From NCBI RefSeq assembly GCF_003674095.1, contig NZ_RDBF01000010.1, positions 1 to 64,000 of the forward strand: a stretch of 64,000 nt of DNA, written 5' to 3'. Both the position numbers and the translations under genes were made by a program. The stretch is from Aeromicrobium phragmitis. Its GTDB lineage: Bacteria; Actinomycetota; Actinomycetes; Propionibacteriales; Nocardioidaceae. A model generated the notes under the pieces. It was given only the letters and a program-made list of their open reading frames with translations, searched no databases and was not told the origin of the DNA. Below, piece by piece: positions 16,490 to 27,600 of this stretch (positions are counted from its first letter, which is position 1; each line of letters begins with the position of its first letter).

Positions 16490-18520
16490 ATGGCTCGACA
16501 ACTCCCTCTCGTCTCGCCCTGCTCCTCCGGCCGCCAGGCCCTCACCTGCCGCTACCGCTGCGGCGACGCGTGCGCCCACGATGCGCCCAACACCTCGGCG
16601 AACCCCTACTTCGGCGACCTCGTGCGCGAGCAGATGTCGCGCCGCGGCGTGCTGCGTGCGGGCGTCGTGCTGGGTGCCGCAGCAGCGGTGACGTCCGCGG
16701 TGGGCAGTGCTCCGGCGGCTGCCGCGACCACGCCTGCGTCGAAGGGCTCGTGGTCGCGCGGTGCGCGCGGCCTCGACTTCGAGCCCGTCGCCCCCAATAC
16801 CCGGGACGCCGTGACCGTGCCGCGCGGGTTCGATCAGCAGGTCGTCATGGCCTGGGGCGACCCGCTGTTCCACGACGCGCCCGCCTTCGATCCGTGGCGG
16901 CAGACTGCAGCTGCGCAAGTGCGCCAGTTCGGCTACAACTGCGACTTCCTCGGACTCATGCCGTTGCGCGGCGGCGAGTACCTCATGGTCGTCAATCACG
17001 AGTACACCGACGAGCAGATCATGCACCCGGGTTACGACCCCGAGAACCCCACTCGCGAGCAGGTCGAGATCGGCTGGGCCGCACACGGACTGAGCGTCGT
17101 GGCCGTCGAGGCCCAGAGGCGCAGCGGCGCGCTCCGACCGATCGTCGGCCACGAACTCAACCGCCGATTCCACACCGGTACCTCGTTCGAACTCACCGGG
17201 CCCGTCGCCGGTCACCCCCTCGTGCGGACGACCGCCGATCCCGAGGGCCGCACCGTTCTCGGCACCTTGAACAACTGCGCCGGCGGTCTCACGCCATGGG
17301 GCACGTGGTTGACCGCCGAGGAGAACTTCAACCAGTACTTCGCCAACGCCGGCAGCGTGACGGGCCCGGTGGCTGCTGCACGTCTCGCCCGGTACGGGGT
17401 GTCGGGGACGGAGACCGATCGCAAGTGGGAGCGGTTCGACGACCGGTTCGACCTGGCGAAGGAACCCAACGAAGTCAATCGGTTCGGGTGGGTCGTCGAA
17501 GTCGACCCCTACGATCCAGCGTCGACGCCGAAGAAGCGCACCGCGCTCGGGCGCTTCAAGCACGAGGCCGCGCAGCCGCAATTGACCTCCGACGGCCGAG
17601 TCGCTGTGTACATGGGCGACGACGAGCGGTTCGATTACCTCTACAAGTTCGTGTCCGACGAGCGCATGCGCAAGGGCAATAGTCGTAAGGCCCGGGAGCA
17701 CAACGCGCGGCTCCTCGACTCCGGCACGCTGTACGTCGCGCGCCTTTCGGGCGATTCGCCGGCCGAGGAGATCGACGGCAGCGGACGACTGCCGCGGGAC
17801 GGGGCGTTCGGCGGCGCGGGCGAGTGGATTCCGCTGGTGAGCGGGACGACGTCCCACGTCCCCGGAATGACGGCCGAGGAAGTCCTGCTGTTCACGCGCA
17901 TCGCTGCCGACCAGGTGGGCGCGACCAAGATGGACCGCCCTGAGGACGTCGAGCCCAGCCCGGTCACCGGGAAGGTCTACGTCGCGCTCACCAACAACAG
18001 CAACCGCGGGGCCGCGGGGGCCGCACCCGCGGACGAGGCGAATCCGCGCAACGCCAACAAGCACGGCCACGTCCTGGAACTGACCGAGCGACACGAGGAC
18101 GCCGCGGCCACGCGGTTCTCCTGGAACCTGCTGCTCGTGTGCGGTGACCCCGCCAGCCCCGACACCTACTTCGGGGGCATGGACAAGCGCCAGGTCTCGC
18201 CCATCTCGTGCCCGGACAATCTCGCGTTCGATCCCTACGGGAACCTGTGGATCTCCACGGACGGCAATGCCCTCGGGTCGCACGACGGGCTCTTCGCGGT
18301 CGCACTGGAAGGGCGGCACCGCGGCCTGACCCGGCAGTTCCTCACCGTGCCTCGCGGTGCGGAGACGTGCGGTCCGCACATCGATCGCACGCGGGTGATG
18401 GTGTGCGTGCAGCATCCGGGCGAGGTCGACGGAGCGACGGCGGAGGCTCCCGGTTCGAGCTGGCCCGACGGCCCTGGCCGCATTCCACGACCGGGAGTGG
18501 TCAGCGTCTGGCGCCGCTGA
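16490..18520 (+). CDS. PhoX/DUF839-family phosphatase, Tat-exported
   Basis: 676 residues. A Tat signal lies unusually deep (about 45-80): 'MSRRGVLRAGVVLGAAAAVT' then AAAA, preceded by a Cys-containing leader 'CSSGRQALTCRYRCGDAC'. The body has DUF839 hallmarks: 'NCDFLGLMPL', 'YLMVVNHEYTDE', 'GTLNNCAGGLTPWGTWLTAE', 'RFKHEAAQ', 'MGDDERFDYLYKFVS', 'RPEDVEPSPVTGKVYVALTN' and 'CPDNLAFDPYGNLWISTDGN'. PhoX enzymes are Ca/Fe alkaline phosphatases that release phosphate from organic esters outside the membrane. ATG 16490 is chosen because a TATGGT -10 box at 16477-16482 gives a transcript starting at it; ATG 16478 is the alternative. Confidence 0.85.
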   Translation: MARQLPLVSPCSSGRQALTCRYRCGDACAHDAPNTSANPYFGDLVREQMSRRGVLRAGVVLGAAAAVTSAVGSAPAAAATTPASKGSWSRGARGLDFEPVAPNTRDAVTVPRGFDQQVVMAWGDPLFHDAPAFDPWRQTAAAQVRQFGYNCDFLGLMPLRGGEYLMVVNHEYTDEQIMHPGYDPENPTREQVEIGWAAHGLSVVAVEAQRRSGALRPIVGHELNRRFHTGTSFELTGPVAGHPLVRTTADPEGRTVLGTLNNCAGGLTPWGTWLTAEENFNQYFANAGSVTGPVAAARLARYGVSGTETDRKWERFDDRFDLAKEPNEVNRFGWVVEVDPYDPASTPKKRTALGRFKHEAAQPQLTSDGRVAVYMGDDERFDYLYKFVSDERMRKGNSRKAREHNARLLDSGTLYVARLSGDSPAEEIDGSGRLPRDGAFGGAGEWIPLVSGTTSHVPGMTAEEVLLFTRIAADQVGATKMDRPEDVEPSPVTGKVYVALTNNSNRGAAGAAPADEANPRNANKHGHVLELTERHEDAAATRFSWNLLLVCGDPASPDTYFGGMDKRQVSPISCPDNLAFDPYGNLWISTDGNALGSHDGLFAVALEGRHRGLTRQFLTVPRGAETCGPHIDRTRVMVCVQHPGEVDGATAEAPGSSWPDGPGRIPRPGVVSVWRR

Positions 18521-18553
18521 TTCGGGGGCGCATCGTCAGCTTGTGACGAAAAA

Positions 18554-18608
18554 CATGAGAGAACCCTCAGATAAAAGATGAGGAAGTCCTCATGTTTGCC
18601 CGTAGGAT
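18554..18608 (+). promoter_or_regulatory. fas promoter with two palindromic operator sites
   Basis: Site 1, CATGAGAGAACCCTCAG at 18554-18570, and site 2, ATGAGGAAGTCCTCAT at 18578-18593, share a TGAGG/CCTCA inverted-repeat core. Site 2 covers the expected -35 region. A TAGGAT -10 box follows at 18603-18608, placing the transcript start at ATG 18616. The same arrangement, including the bases GTTTGCCC between site and -10, recurs at accD (32030-32074). Confidence 0.7.
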
Positions 18609-18615
18609 GGTCGTC

Positions 18616-21600
18616 ATGACGACGCTCGACCCCACCCCCATCGTCCCCGCCTCGCGTCCGGTCCAGACCGGCGCGCGCCTCATCGACGCGTTGCGCGACG
18701 GCGCGCCGTACGCCGTGGTCTTCGCCGGCCAGGGCGGTGAGTGGCTGCCCTCGCTGTCCGACCTCGTGCGCGATTTCGCGCTCGAGTCCGAACTCACGGC
18801 CGCGCTCGCCAACGCCGAGCGACTGGTCGATCCGGTCGCCGCCGAACTCGCGCGCGCCGGCGTCGAGTTCGCGCCGCTCGCTTGGGTGGACGCCCTCGCG
18901 GTGGGGGAGTCGGCCGAGGACGAGCAGGCGGCCGACGTCCCTTCGGCCGAGGCTCTCCACGAGCCGGCGGCCTCGGTGCCGGGCATCGTCCTGACTCAGA
19001 TCGCCGGACTCGCAGCGCTGCGCCGGCAGGGTCTCGACCTCGATCAGGTGCCGCCGGTCGGTGTGGTGGGGCACTCGCAGGGGAAACTCTCCACGCGTCT
19101 GCTCGCCGGGTCGGACCCGGTCACCGTGCTGGCCATCGCCCGCCTCGTGGGTGCGGCGACGCAGATCGAGGGACGCCGCCGGGGGCTGCTCGGCCGCTCG
19201 ATGCTCAGCGTCAGCCAGGTCGACCCCCAGCGCGTGCGGGCCATCGTCGACGAGCTCGACACCCGCGTCGTGTGCCGCATTCGCAACGCCCGTCGCGCCG
19301 TCGTCCTGTCGGGCCCGCAGGCGGATCTCGATCGCGTCGTCACCCGCCTCGAGGCCGTCGCCGCCGACGCGAAGGCCCTGCGCGACCGCAAGGTCACCGG
19401 CGGCACCCCGTTCTCGCCCGTGCTGGAGCCTCTGCCGGCGCGCGTCGCCTTCCATCACCCAGATCTCGGCGGCATCGTCGACCTCGTCGGCGAGTGGGCC
19501 GACCGCTGCGGCATCGATGCGTCCTTGGCGCGTGACCTCGCGCAGACCGCGATCGTCGACCCGGTGGACTGGGTGGACGAGCTGGAGTCGGTCCTCGATG
19601 CGGGTGCCCAGTGGATCCTCGATCTCGGACCGGCCGATCTCGCCTCGCGCCTCTCCGCCGCGGAGACCCGCCCCCGCGGCGCCGGCCTCGTCGCCACCAC
19701 GACGCGGCGCGGCCACCGCGAACTGACGTCCGTGGGCGCCACCCCCGCGCGTCCCACCCCGTGGTCGGCGCACGCCCCACGCCTCGCCACCCTTCCGGAC
19801 GGCTCGACCGTCGTCGAGACCGCCTTCACCCGACTGACCGGCAAGTCGCCCGTGCTGCTGGCCGGCATGACGCCGACGACGGTCGACGCCAGGATCGTCG
19901 CCGCCGCGGCCAACGCCGGCTTCTGGGCCGAGCTCGCCGGTGGCGGCCAGGTGACCGAGGACATCTTCAACGATCGGGTCGCCGAGCTCGACAAGCTCCT
20001 CGAGCCGGGCAGCACCTACCAGTTCAACTCGCTGTTCCTGGATCCCTACCTGTGGAAGCTCCAGTTGGGCCAGAAGCGCCTGGTGCAGCGCGCCCGCGCG
20101 GCCGGCGCTCCCATCGACGCGGTCATCGTGACCGCGGGCGTACCCGAGCTCGAGGAAGCCGTCGCGCTCGTCGAGGACCTCCGGTCCGCCGGGATCGCCC
20201 ACGTCGTGTTCAAGCCCGGCACCGTCGCCCAGATCCGTCAGGTCCTCGCTATCGCGCGTGAGCTGGCTCCGATGCCGGTCATCGTGCAGATCGAGGGTGG
20301 ACGCGCCGGCGGCCACCACTCGTGGGAGGACCTCGACGACCTCGTCCTCGCCACGTACGCCGACCTGCGCGCGGAGCGCAACGTCGTCGTGTGCGTCGGT
20401 GGCGGCATCGGCACCCCCGAGACCGCGGCCAGCTACCTCACCGGCGAGTGGTCGCGTCGTCACGGCTTCCCCGCGATGCCGCTCGACGGCGTCCTCGTGG
20501 GCACGGCCGCGATGGCCACGCTCGAGGCGACGACCGCGCCCGAGGTCAAGCAGCTGCTCGTCGAGACCCGCGGCACCTCCGGCTGGGTCGGCGCAGGGAC
20601 CGCGGAGGGTGGCATGGCCTCCGGCCGCAGCCAGCTCGGTGCCGACATCCACGAGATCGACAACACCGCGTCGCGCACGGGCCGCCTCCTCGATGAGGTC
20701 GCCGGTGACGCGGAGGCGGTCGCGGCTCGCCGCGACGAGATCATCACGGCGATCAACAAGACGGCCAAGCCGTACTTCGGCGACGTCCGCACGATGACGT
20801 ACGCCCAGTGGCTGCGCCGCTTCGTCGAGCTCTCGGGCACCGCCGTCGACGGTTCGCCGGCCTGGCTCGACGTCACGCTCCGGGACCGCTTCCACGCCAT
20901 GATCCAGCGCGCCGAGGCGCGTCTCGCCCGCGAGGACCGCGGCCGCATTCCCACGCTCTTCGATGCCCCCGGCGACGTCGAGGACGGTAGCGCAGCCATC
21001 TCCCGCTTGCTCCAGGCTCATCCGCACGCCGACGAGGTCGTCCTGCACCCCGCCGACGAGGCGTTCTTCGTCGAGCAGTGCAAGCGCCCGGGCAAGCCCG
21101 TGAACTTCGTGCCGGTCATCGACGCCGACGTGCGCCGCTGGTGGCGCTCGGACTCGCTGTGGCAGGCGCACGATGCTCGGTACAGCGCTGACGAGGTGTG
21201 CGTCATCCCCGGCACCGTCTCGGTCGCCGGCATCACCCGGGCCGACGAGCCCGTCGCCGAGCTGCTTCAGCGGTTCGAGGACGAGACCATCGATGCGCTG
21301 CTCGCGGCCGGTGCGGCGCCCCAGCGCGCTGAGGGACGCCGTCGCATCGAGGCCGGCGAGGCCGCCGACGCGCTCTCGCTCGTGCTCGCCGCTCCCGACG
21401 TGGTCTGGGCCGGTCGCACCGTCGGCAACCCGGTGCATCGTCTCGGTTCCGGCTGGGTCATCACGAGCCCGACGACCGCTGAGCACCCCGAGACCGGCGC
21501 CGAGCTCGTTGCCGGCGAGGGACTCGCCGAGTTGCGGGTCCCACTGTCGGACGGCGCTCACGTCGTGCTGCCGATCCGGGTCGGGGCTACCGTCGCCCGC

Positions 21601-24600
21601 GGCGGTGCGCCGGTCGTCGCGACCGACGACGCCGCCGCCGCGATGAGGACGATCGCCGCCGGGGCCGCCGGTGGCGAAGTGCCCGCGAGCGAGGGCGGCG
21701 TCGCCCGGTTCAGCGCGGCATGGCACCCGGACCTGCGCGCCGACCACGCCGCCGTCAGCGGCGCCTCGGTCGAGCCCTCGCGGCACCCGGCCCCGGACGT
21801 CCTCGTCGGGCTCGCCTGGCCCGCGGTCTTCGCGGTCATCTCCGAGGCGCGGACCGAGGGCGACGTCCCGGTCGTCGAGGGCATGCTCGACCTCGTTCAC
21901 CTCGATCACTCGATCGCGCTCGGCGACCTGCCGGCTGAGGAGGCCGAGCTCTCGGTCGTGGCGCGCCTGCGTGCGGTGAGCGACACGTCCTACGGACGCG
22001 TCGTCACGGTCGACATCGACATCACCTCGGGCGACCGCGAGGTCGCCGCGCTCACCGAGCGGTTCGCGATCCGCGGACGCAGCACCACCGGTGACCTCGC
22101 CGATCCGGCGCGCGCCGGCGGGGTGCTCGGCGACGACGTCCGCGATACGCCGCGCAAAAAGCGGGCCGCGGGCCGGCTCACCGCCCCGCGCGATCTGCGG
22201 GCGTTCGCCGCCGTCACGGGCGACCACAACCCGATCCACACCAGCGTCGCGGCGGCCCGCCTCGCCGGCCTCGGCGCCCCGATCGTGCACGGCATGTGGA
22301 CGTCGGCGGCGGCTCAGCAGCAGGTCGTCGCCCAGACCGGCCGTCGCGTCTCGGGTTGGACTACGCGCTTCATGGCCCCGGTGCGTCCGGGCGCCGACGT
22401 GGAGATCCGCGCGGACCGCATCGGCCTCGACGCCGGCGCCGAGGTCCTCGACGTGACGGTGCGCGCCGACGGCGAGGTCGTCATGTCCGCGACCGCTCGC
22501 CTCGACGCGCCGCGCACCGCCTACGCCTTCCCCGGGCAGGGCATCCAGAGCCCGGGCATGGGCATGGCCGGATACCAGCGGTCGAAGGCCGCGCGGGAGA
22601 TCTGGGACCGCGCCGACGCGCACACGCGTGCGGCGCTCGGGTTCTCGATCCTCACGGTCGTGCGCGACAACCCGACCGAGCTCACCGCGAACGGCGTCAC
22701 CCACCGCCACCCCGACGGCGTGCTCTACCTGACGCAGTTCACCCAGGTCGCCATGGCCGTTCTCGGTGCGGCGCAGATGGCTGAGCTCCGCGAGTCGGGT
22801 GCCTTCGTCGAAGGCGCCGTCCTCGCCGGGCACTCCGTCGGTGAGTACAACGCGCTCGCCGCGGTGTCGGGCGTCATCCCGCTCGAGGCCGTCGTGGAGG
22901 TCGTGTTCCAGCGCGGCTCCGTCATGCACACGCTCGTGCCGCGTGACGCCCAGGGCCGCAGCAACTACCGTCTCGCGGCCATCCGTCCCTCGCAGATCGG
23001 CCTGGCCGACGACGAGGTCACGGCCTACGTCGAGGGCATCGCCGAGCGTTCGGGCGAGTTCCTGCAGATCGTCAACTACAACCTGCGCGGTTCGCAGTAC
23101 GCGATCGCCGGCACCGTCGCCGGCCTCGAAGAGCTGGAGCGCGACATCGCCCGCCGACGCGAGGAGTTCGGCGGCAAGGCCGCGTTCATCCTGGTGCCCG
23201 GCATCGACGTGCCGTTCCACTCGCGCGTGCTGCACGGCGGTGTCCCGGACTTCCGCGACCGCCTCGACGAGCTGCTGCCCGGCGACATCGATCCGCGGAT
23301 CCTCACCGGTCGGTACATCCCGAATCTCGTGCCGCGCCCGTTCAGCCTGGACCGCGAGTTCATCACCGAGATCGCCGACCTCGTCGACTCGGCCCCGCTC
23401 CGCGAGGTGCTGGCCGACTTCGAGGCGTGGGCCGCGCAGCCGGGCGTCCTCTGCCGTCGGGTGCTCATCGAGCTGCTCGCCTGGCAGTTCGCGAGCCCCG
23501 TGCGCTGGATCGAGACCCAGGACCTGATGTTCACCCCGGTCGAGCAGGGCGGACTGGGCGTCGAGCGCTTCATCGAGATCGGCGTCGGCTCGGCCCCCAC
23601 GGTGGCCAACCTCGCCGCGTCCACGCTGAAGCTCCCCGAGACGTCCTACGGGCGGGTCGAGGTGGCCAACATCGAGCGTGACTCCGCGGTGGTCTTCGGC
23701 ACCGACGAGGATCAGCCCGAGGTCGCCGAGGACGAGGTGACCGACGCGCCGCAGGCCGAGTCCGCTCCCGCCGCTGCCCCTGCGGCCCCGGCTCCGGCCG
23801 CCCCGGCGAGCACCGGTGGCCCGCGTCCGGCGGATCTGACGTTCGACGCCGCCGACGCCACCCGGGTCCTCGTGGCCTGGTGGACCAAGCTGCGCCTCGA
23901 CCAGATCGGTGCGGCCGACTCCATCGAGTCGCTGTGCGACGGCGCGTCGAGCCGCCGCAACCAATTGCTCGTCGACCTCGGTGCCGAGCTCTCGCTGGGA
24001 GCGATCGACGGTGCGGCCGACGCCGACCTCGTGACGCTCGGTCAGCAGGTGACCGGGCTCGCCCGCGGCTACTCCGCGTTCGGTCCGGTGCTCAGCGACA
24101 CGATCGCCGAGCACCTCAAGAAGGTCCTCGGCCCGACGGGCAAGAAGCCGGCCGCGATCACCGAGCGGGTGACCGGAACCTGGCAGCTCGGTCCCGGCTG
24201 GGCCTCGCACGTGCTCGCGGAGTTCGCGATGGCGACGCGCGAGGGCGCGAGCGTCCGCGGCGGCGACTTCGGCTCCTTCGGCGCACTGGCGTCCGGCGCC
24301 GACGTCGACGCAGCCGTCGACGCGAGCGTGCAGGCCGTCGCGGCCCGTCACGGCGTGAGTGTGGACCTCCCCGCTTCCGGCGGTGACGGTGGCGCGACGA
24401 TCGACGCCGCGGCGCTCGGCGAGTTCACCGAGCAAATCACCGGCCGTGACGGCGTGCTGGCCAAGGCCGCGCGGCTCGTGCTGGACGAACTCGGACTGGC
24501 CGACATGCCGGCCGAGGTCGAGACGGACGAGCAGGCGGCGCAGGTCCTCGCCCGGGTCGAGGCCGAACTCGGCTCCGACTGGGTCAAGGCGACGGCCCCG

Positions 24601-27600
24601 GCGTTCGACGCCGATCGCGCCTTCGTCCTCGACGACCGCTGGGCGAGCGCCCGCGAGGACCTCGCGCGCATCGCGCACGGCACCGAGGTCACCGGCAGCT
24701 TCGTGGGCACCGGCCCGGCCGTCGCCCGTCAGGCGCGTTGGTGGGCCGAGCGGGCGGGCAACGCGCTCGCTCCGCGCTTCGCCGAGATCGCCGAGGCTGC
24801 CGAGGACACCACGCCGGGTCGGTACGCCGACGAGGTCGCCGTCGTGACCGGCGCGAGCCGCGGTTCGATCGCCGCCTCGGTCGTGGGCGGCCTGCTCGCC
24901 GAGGGCGCCACCGTCATCGCGACGACCTCGCGCATCGACGGCAGCAAGCTCGCGTTCTTCAAGCAGCTCTACCGCGAGCATGCCCGGGCAGGGGCGGCAC
25001 TGTGGGTCGTCCCGGCCAACATGGCGTCCTTCGCCGACATCGACGCGCTCGCCGCGTGGATCGGCTCGGAGCAGACGCGGACGGCGGCGGGGGTCACCAC
25101 GGTGACCAAGCCGGCGCTGACGCCGACGATCCTCTTCCCGTTCGCTGCCGGCCGGGTGATGGGCGACACCACCGACGCCGGACCGCGTGCCGAGCTCGAG
25201 ATGCGCGTCCTGCTGTGGTCGGTCGAGCGCCTCATCGGCGTCCTGTCCGAGCACGTCCAGGACCGTGATCTCACGCGTCGCCTCCACGTCGTGCTTCCCG
25301 GTTCGCCGAACCGCGGCATGTTCGGCGGCGACGGCGCCTACGCGGAGGCCAAGTCCGCGCTCGACGCGCTCGTCGCCAAGTGGCGCTCCGAGCGTTCGTG
25401 GTCCGGTCGGGTCACGCTGGCGCACGCGATCATCGGCTGGGTGCGCGGCACCGGGCTCATGGGTGGCAACGACCCGATGGTCGAGGCCGTCGAGGCTCGC
25501 GGTGTCCGGACGTGGTCGACCGAGGAGATGGCCGAGGCGCTGCTGACGCAGGGCGTCGACCAGGCCCGGACGACCGCCGAGATCGCTCCGGTCCAGGTCG
25601 ACCTGACCGGCGGCCTCGGCGACGTGGACCTGGACCTGGCTGCGCTCGCGGCGGGTCTCGATACACCTGCTCGTTCCTCGCAGGCACTCGACCACCAGCA
25701 GAACGAGGCCACCATCCCCGCGCTTCCGGCCTCCCCGGCGCAACTCGACCGGGTCGAGACGCCCGCCTGGGGCGAGGTCACGACGTCGCTCGACGACATG
25801 GTCGTCATCGTCGGCGCCGGCGAGCTCGGGCCGTACGGGTCGGCGCGCACGCGCTTCGAGGCCGAGGTCAGCGACCGCCTGTCGGCCGCCGGCGTGCTGG
25901 AACTCGCGTGGACCACCGGGCTCGTGCAGTGGGACGAGGTCAACCGCGGCTGGTACGACGCCGAGAGCGGCGAGCCGGTGGCCGAGGAGGACCTGGCCGA
26001 CCGCTACGAGGACGCCGTCCGCGAGCGGGTCGGCATCCGCCGCTACGGCGACGACGGTTCGATGGTCGACAACGCGGCACCGCTGCTGACGTCGGTCTAC
26101 CTCGAGGAGGACCTGACGTTCACGGTCTCCGGCGAGGCCGAGGCGCGGGCCATGCACGAGGCCGACCCCGAGCGGACGGTCATCGCGCAGACGGCCGACG
26201 GCGACTGGACGGTGACCCGCAAGGCGGGCACCGAGATCCGGGTGCCGCGGAAGATGAAGCTGACGCGCACGGTCGGCGGGCAGATCCCGACCGGTTTCGA
26301 CCCGACGGTGTGGGGTGTCCCGGCCGAGATGGTCGAGTCCGTGGACCGGGTGGCGCTGTGGAACCTCGTCTGCACCGTGGACGCGTTCCTGTCCAGCGGC
26401 TTCACGCCGGCGGAGCTCCTGCGCTGGGTGCACCCGACGCAGGTCGCCAACACGCAGGGCACCGGCATGGGCGGCATGAGCTCGATGCACTCGCTGTACA
26501 TCGACACGCTGCTCGGTGAGGCGAAGGCGAACGACATCCTGCAGGAGGCGTTGCCCAACGTCATCGCCGCGCACGTCGTGCAGTCCTACGTCGGCAGCTA
26601 CGGCGCGATGATCCATCCGGTCGCGGCCTGCGCGACCACGGCGGTCTCCGTCGAGGAAGGCGCGGACAAGATCCGGCTCGGCAAGGCCGAGTTCGTCGTG
26701 GCCGGCGGCTTCGACGACCTCTCGGTCGAGGGCATCGTCGGGTTCGGCGACATGTCGGCCACGGCGGACTCCGGCGTCATGGCGGCCAAGGGTCTGCAGG
26801 ACCGGTACTTCAGCCGGGCCAACGACCGCCGCTACGGCGGATTCGTGGAGTCGCAGGGCGGCGGCACGATCCTGCTCGCCCGCGGCTCGCTGGCTGCGGA
26901 GGCGGGGCTGCCGGTCCTCGGTGTGCTCGCCTACGCCAGCTCGTTCGCCGACGGCGTGCACACCTCGATCCCGGCTCCGGGCCTCGGCGCACTGGCGGCA
27001 GGACGCGGTGGTCGCGAGTCCCAGCTCGCCCGGGCGCTCAACGGCCTCGGCGTAGGCGCCGACGACATCGCCGTGCTCAGCAAGCACGACACGTCGACGG
27101 GCGTCAACGAGCGCAACGAGTCCGAGCTGCACGAGCGGCTCGCCAGCGCGCTGGGCCGCGACGAGGGCAACCCGCTCTACGTCATCAGCCAGAAGACGTT
27201 GACGGGGCACTCCAAGGGTGGTGCTGCGGCGTTCCAGCTCATCGGCCTGTGCCAGGTGCTGTCCGGTGGCGTCGTGCCGCCGAACCGCAGCCTCGACTGC
27301 GTCATGGACGACCTCGGCGAGTACGAACGTCTCGTCTGGCTGCGCGAGCCGCTGCGGACCGGCCCGCTCAAGGCGGGCCTCGTGACGAGCCTCGGCTTCG
27401 GTCACGTCGCGGGTCTGCTCGCGGTCGTGCACCCGCAGGCGTTCGTCGAGGCCCTGCCGACCGAGCAGCGTGAGGCGTACCTCGCGCGGGCCGAGCAGCG
27501 ACAGATCGACGGCCGGATGCGATTGGTCGAGGCGATGTACGGCGGGGAGAGCATGTACCGCCGTCCCGCCGGCCGACGTCTGGGCGACGCGGGCGCGCGT

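Noticed and set aside
18592..18615. Longer FAS-I starts at ATG 18592 or 18607
   Set aside because: They lie inside the operator and the -10 box; ATG 18616 has a well-spaced AGGA and fits the predicted transcript start.
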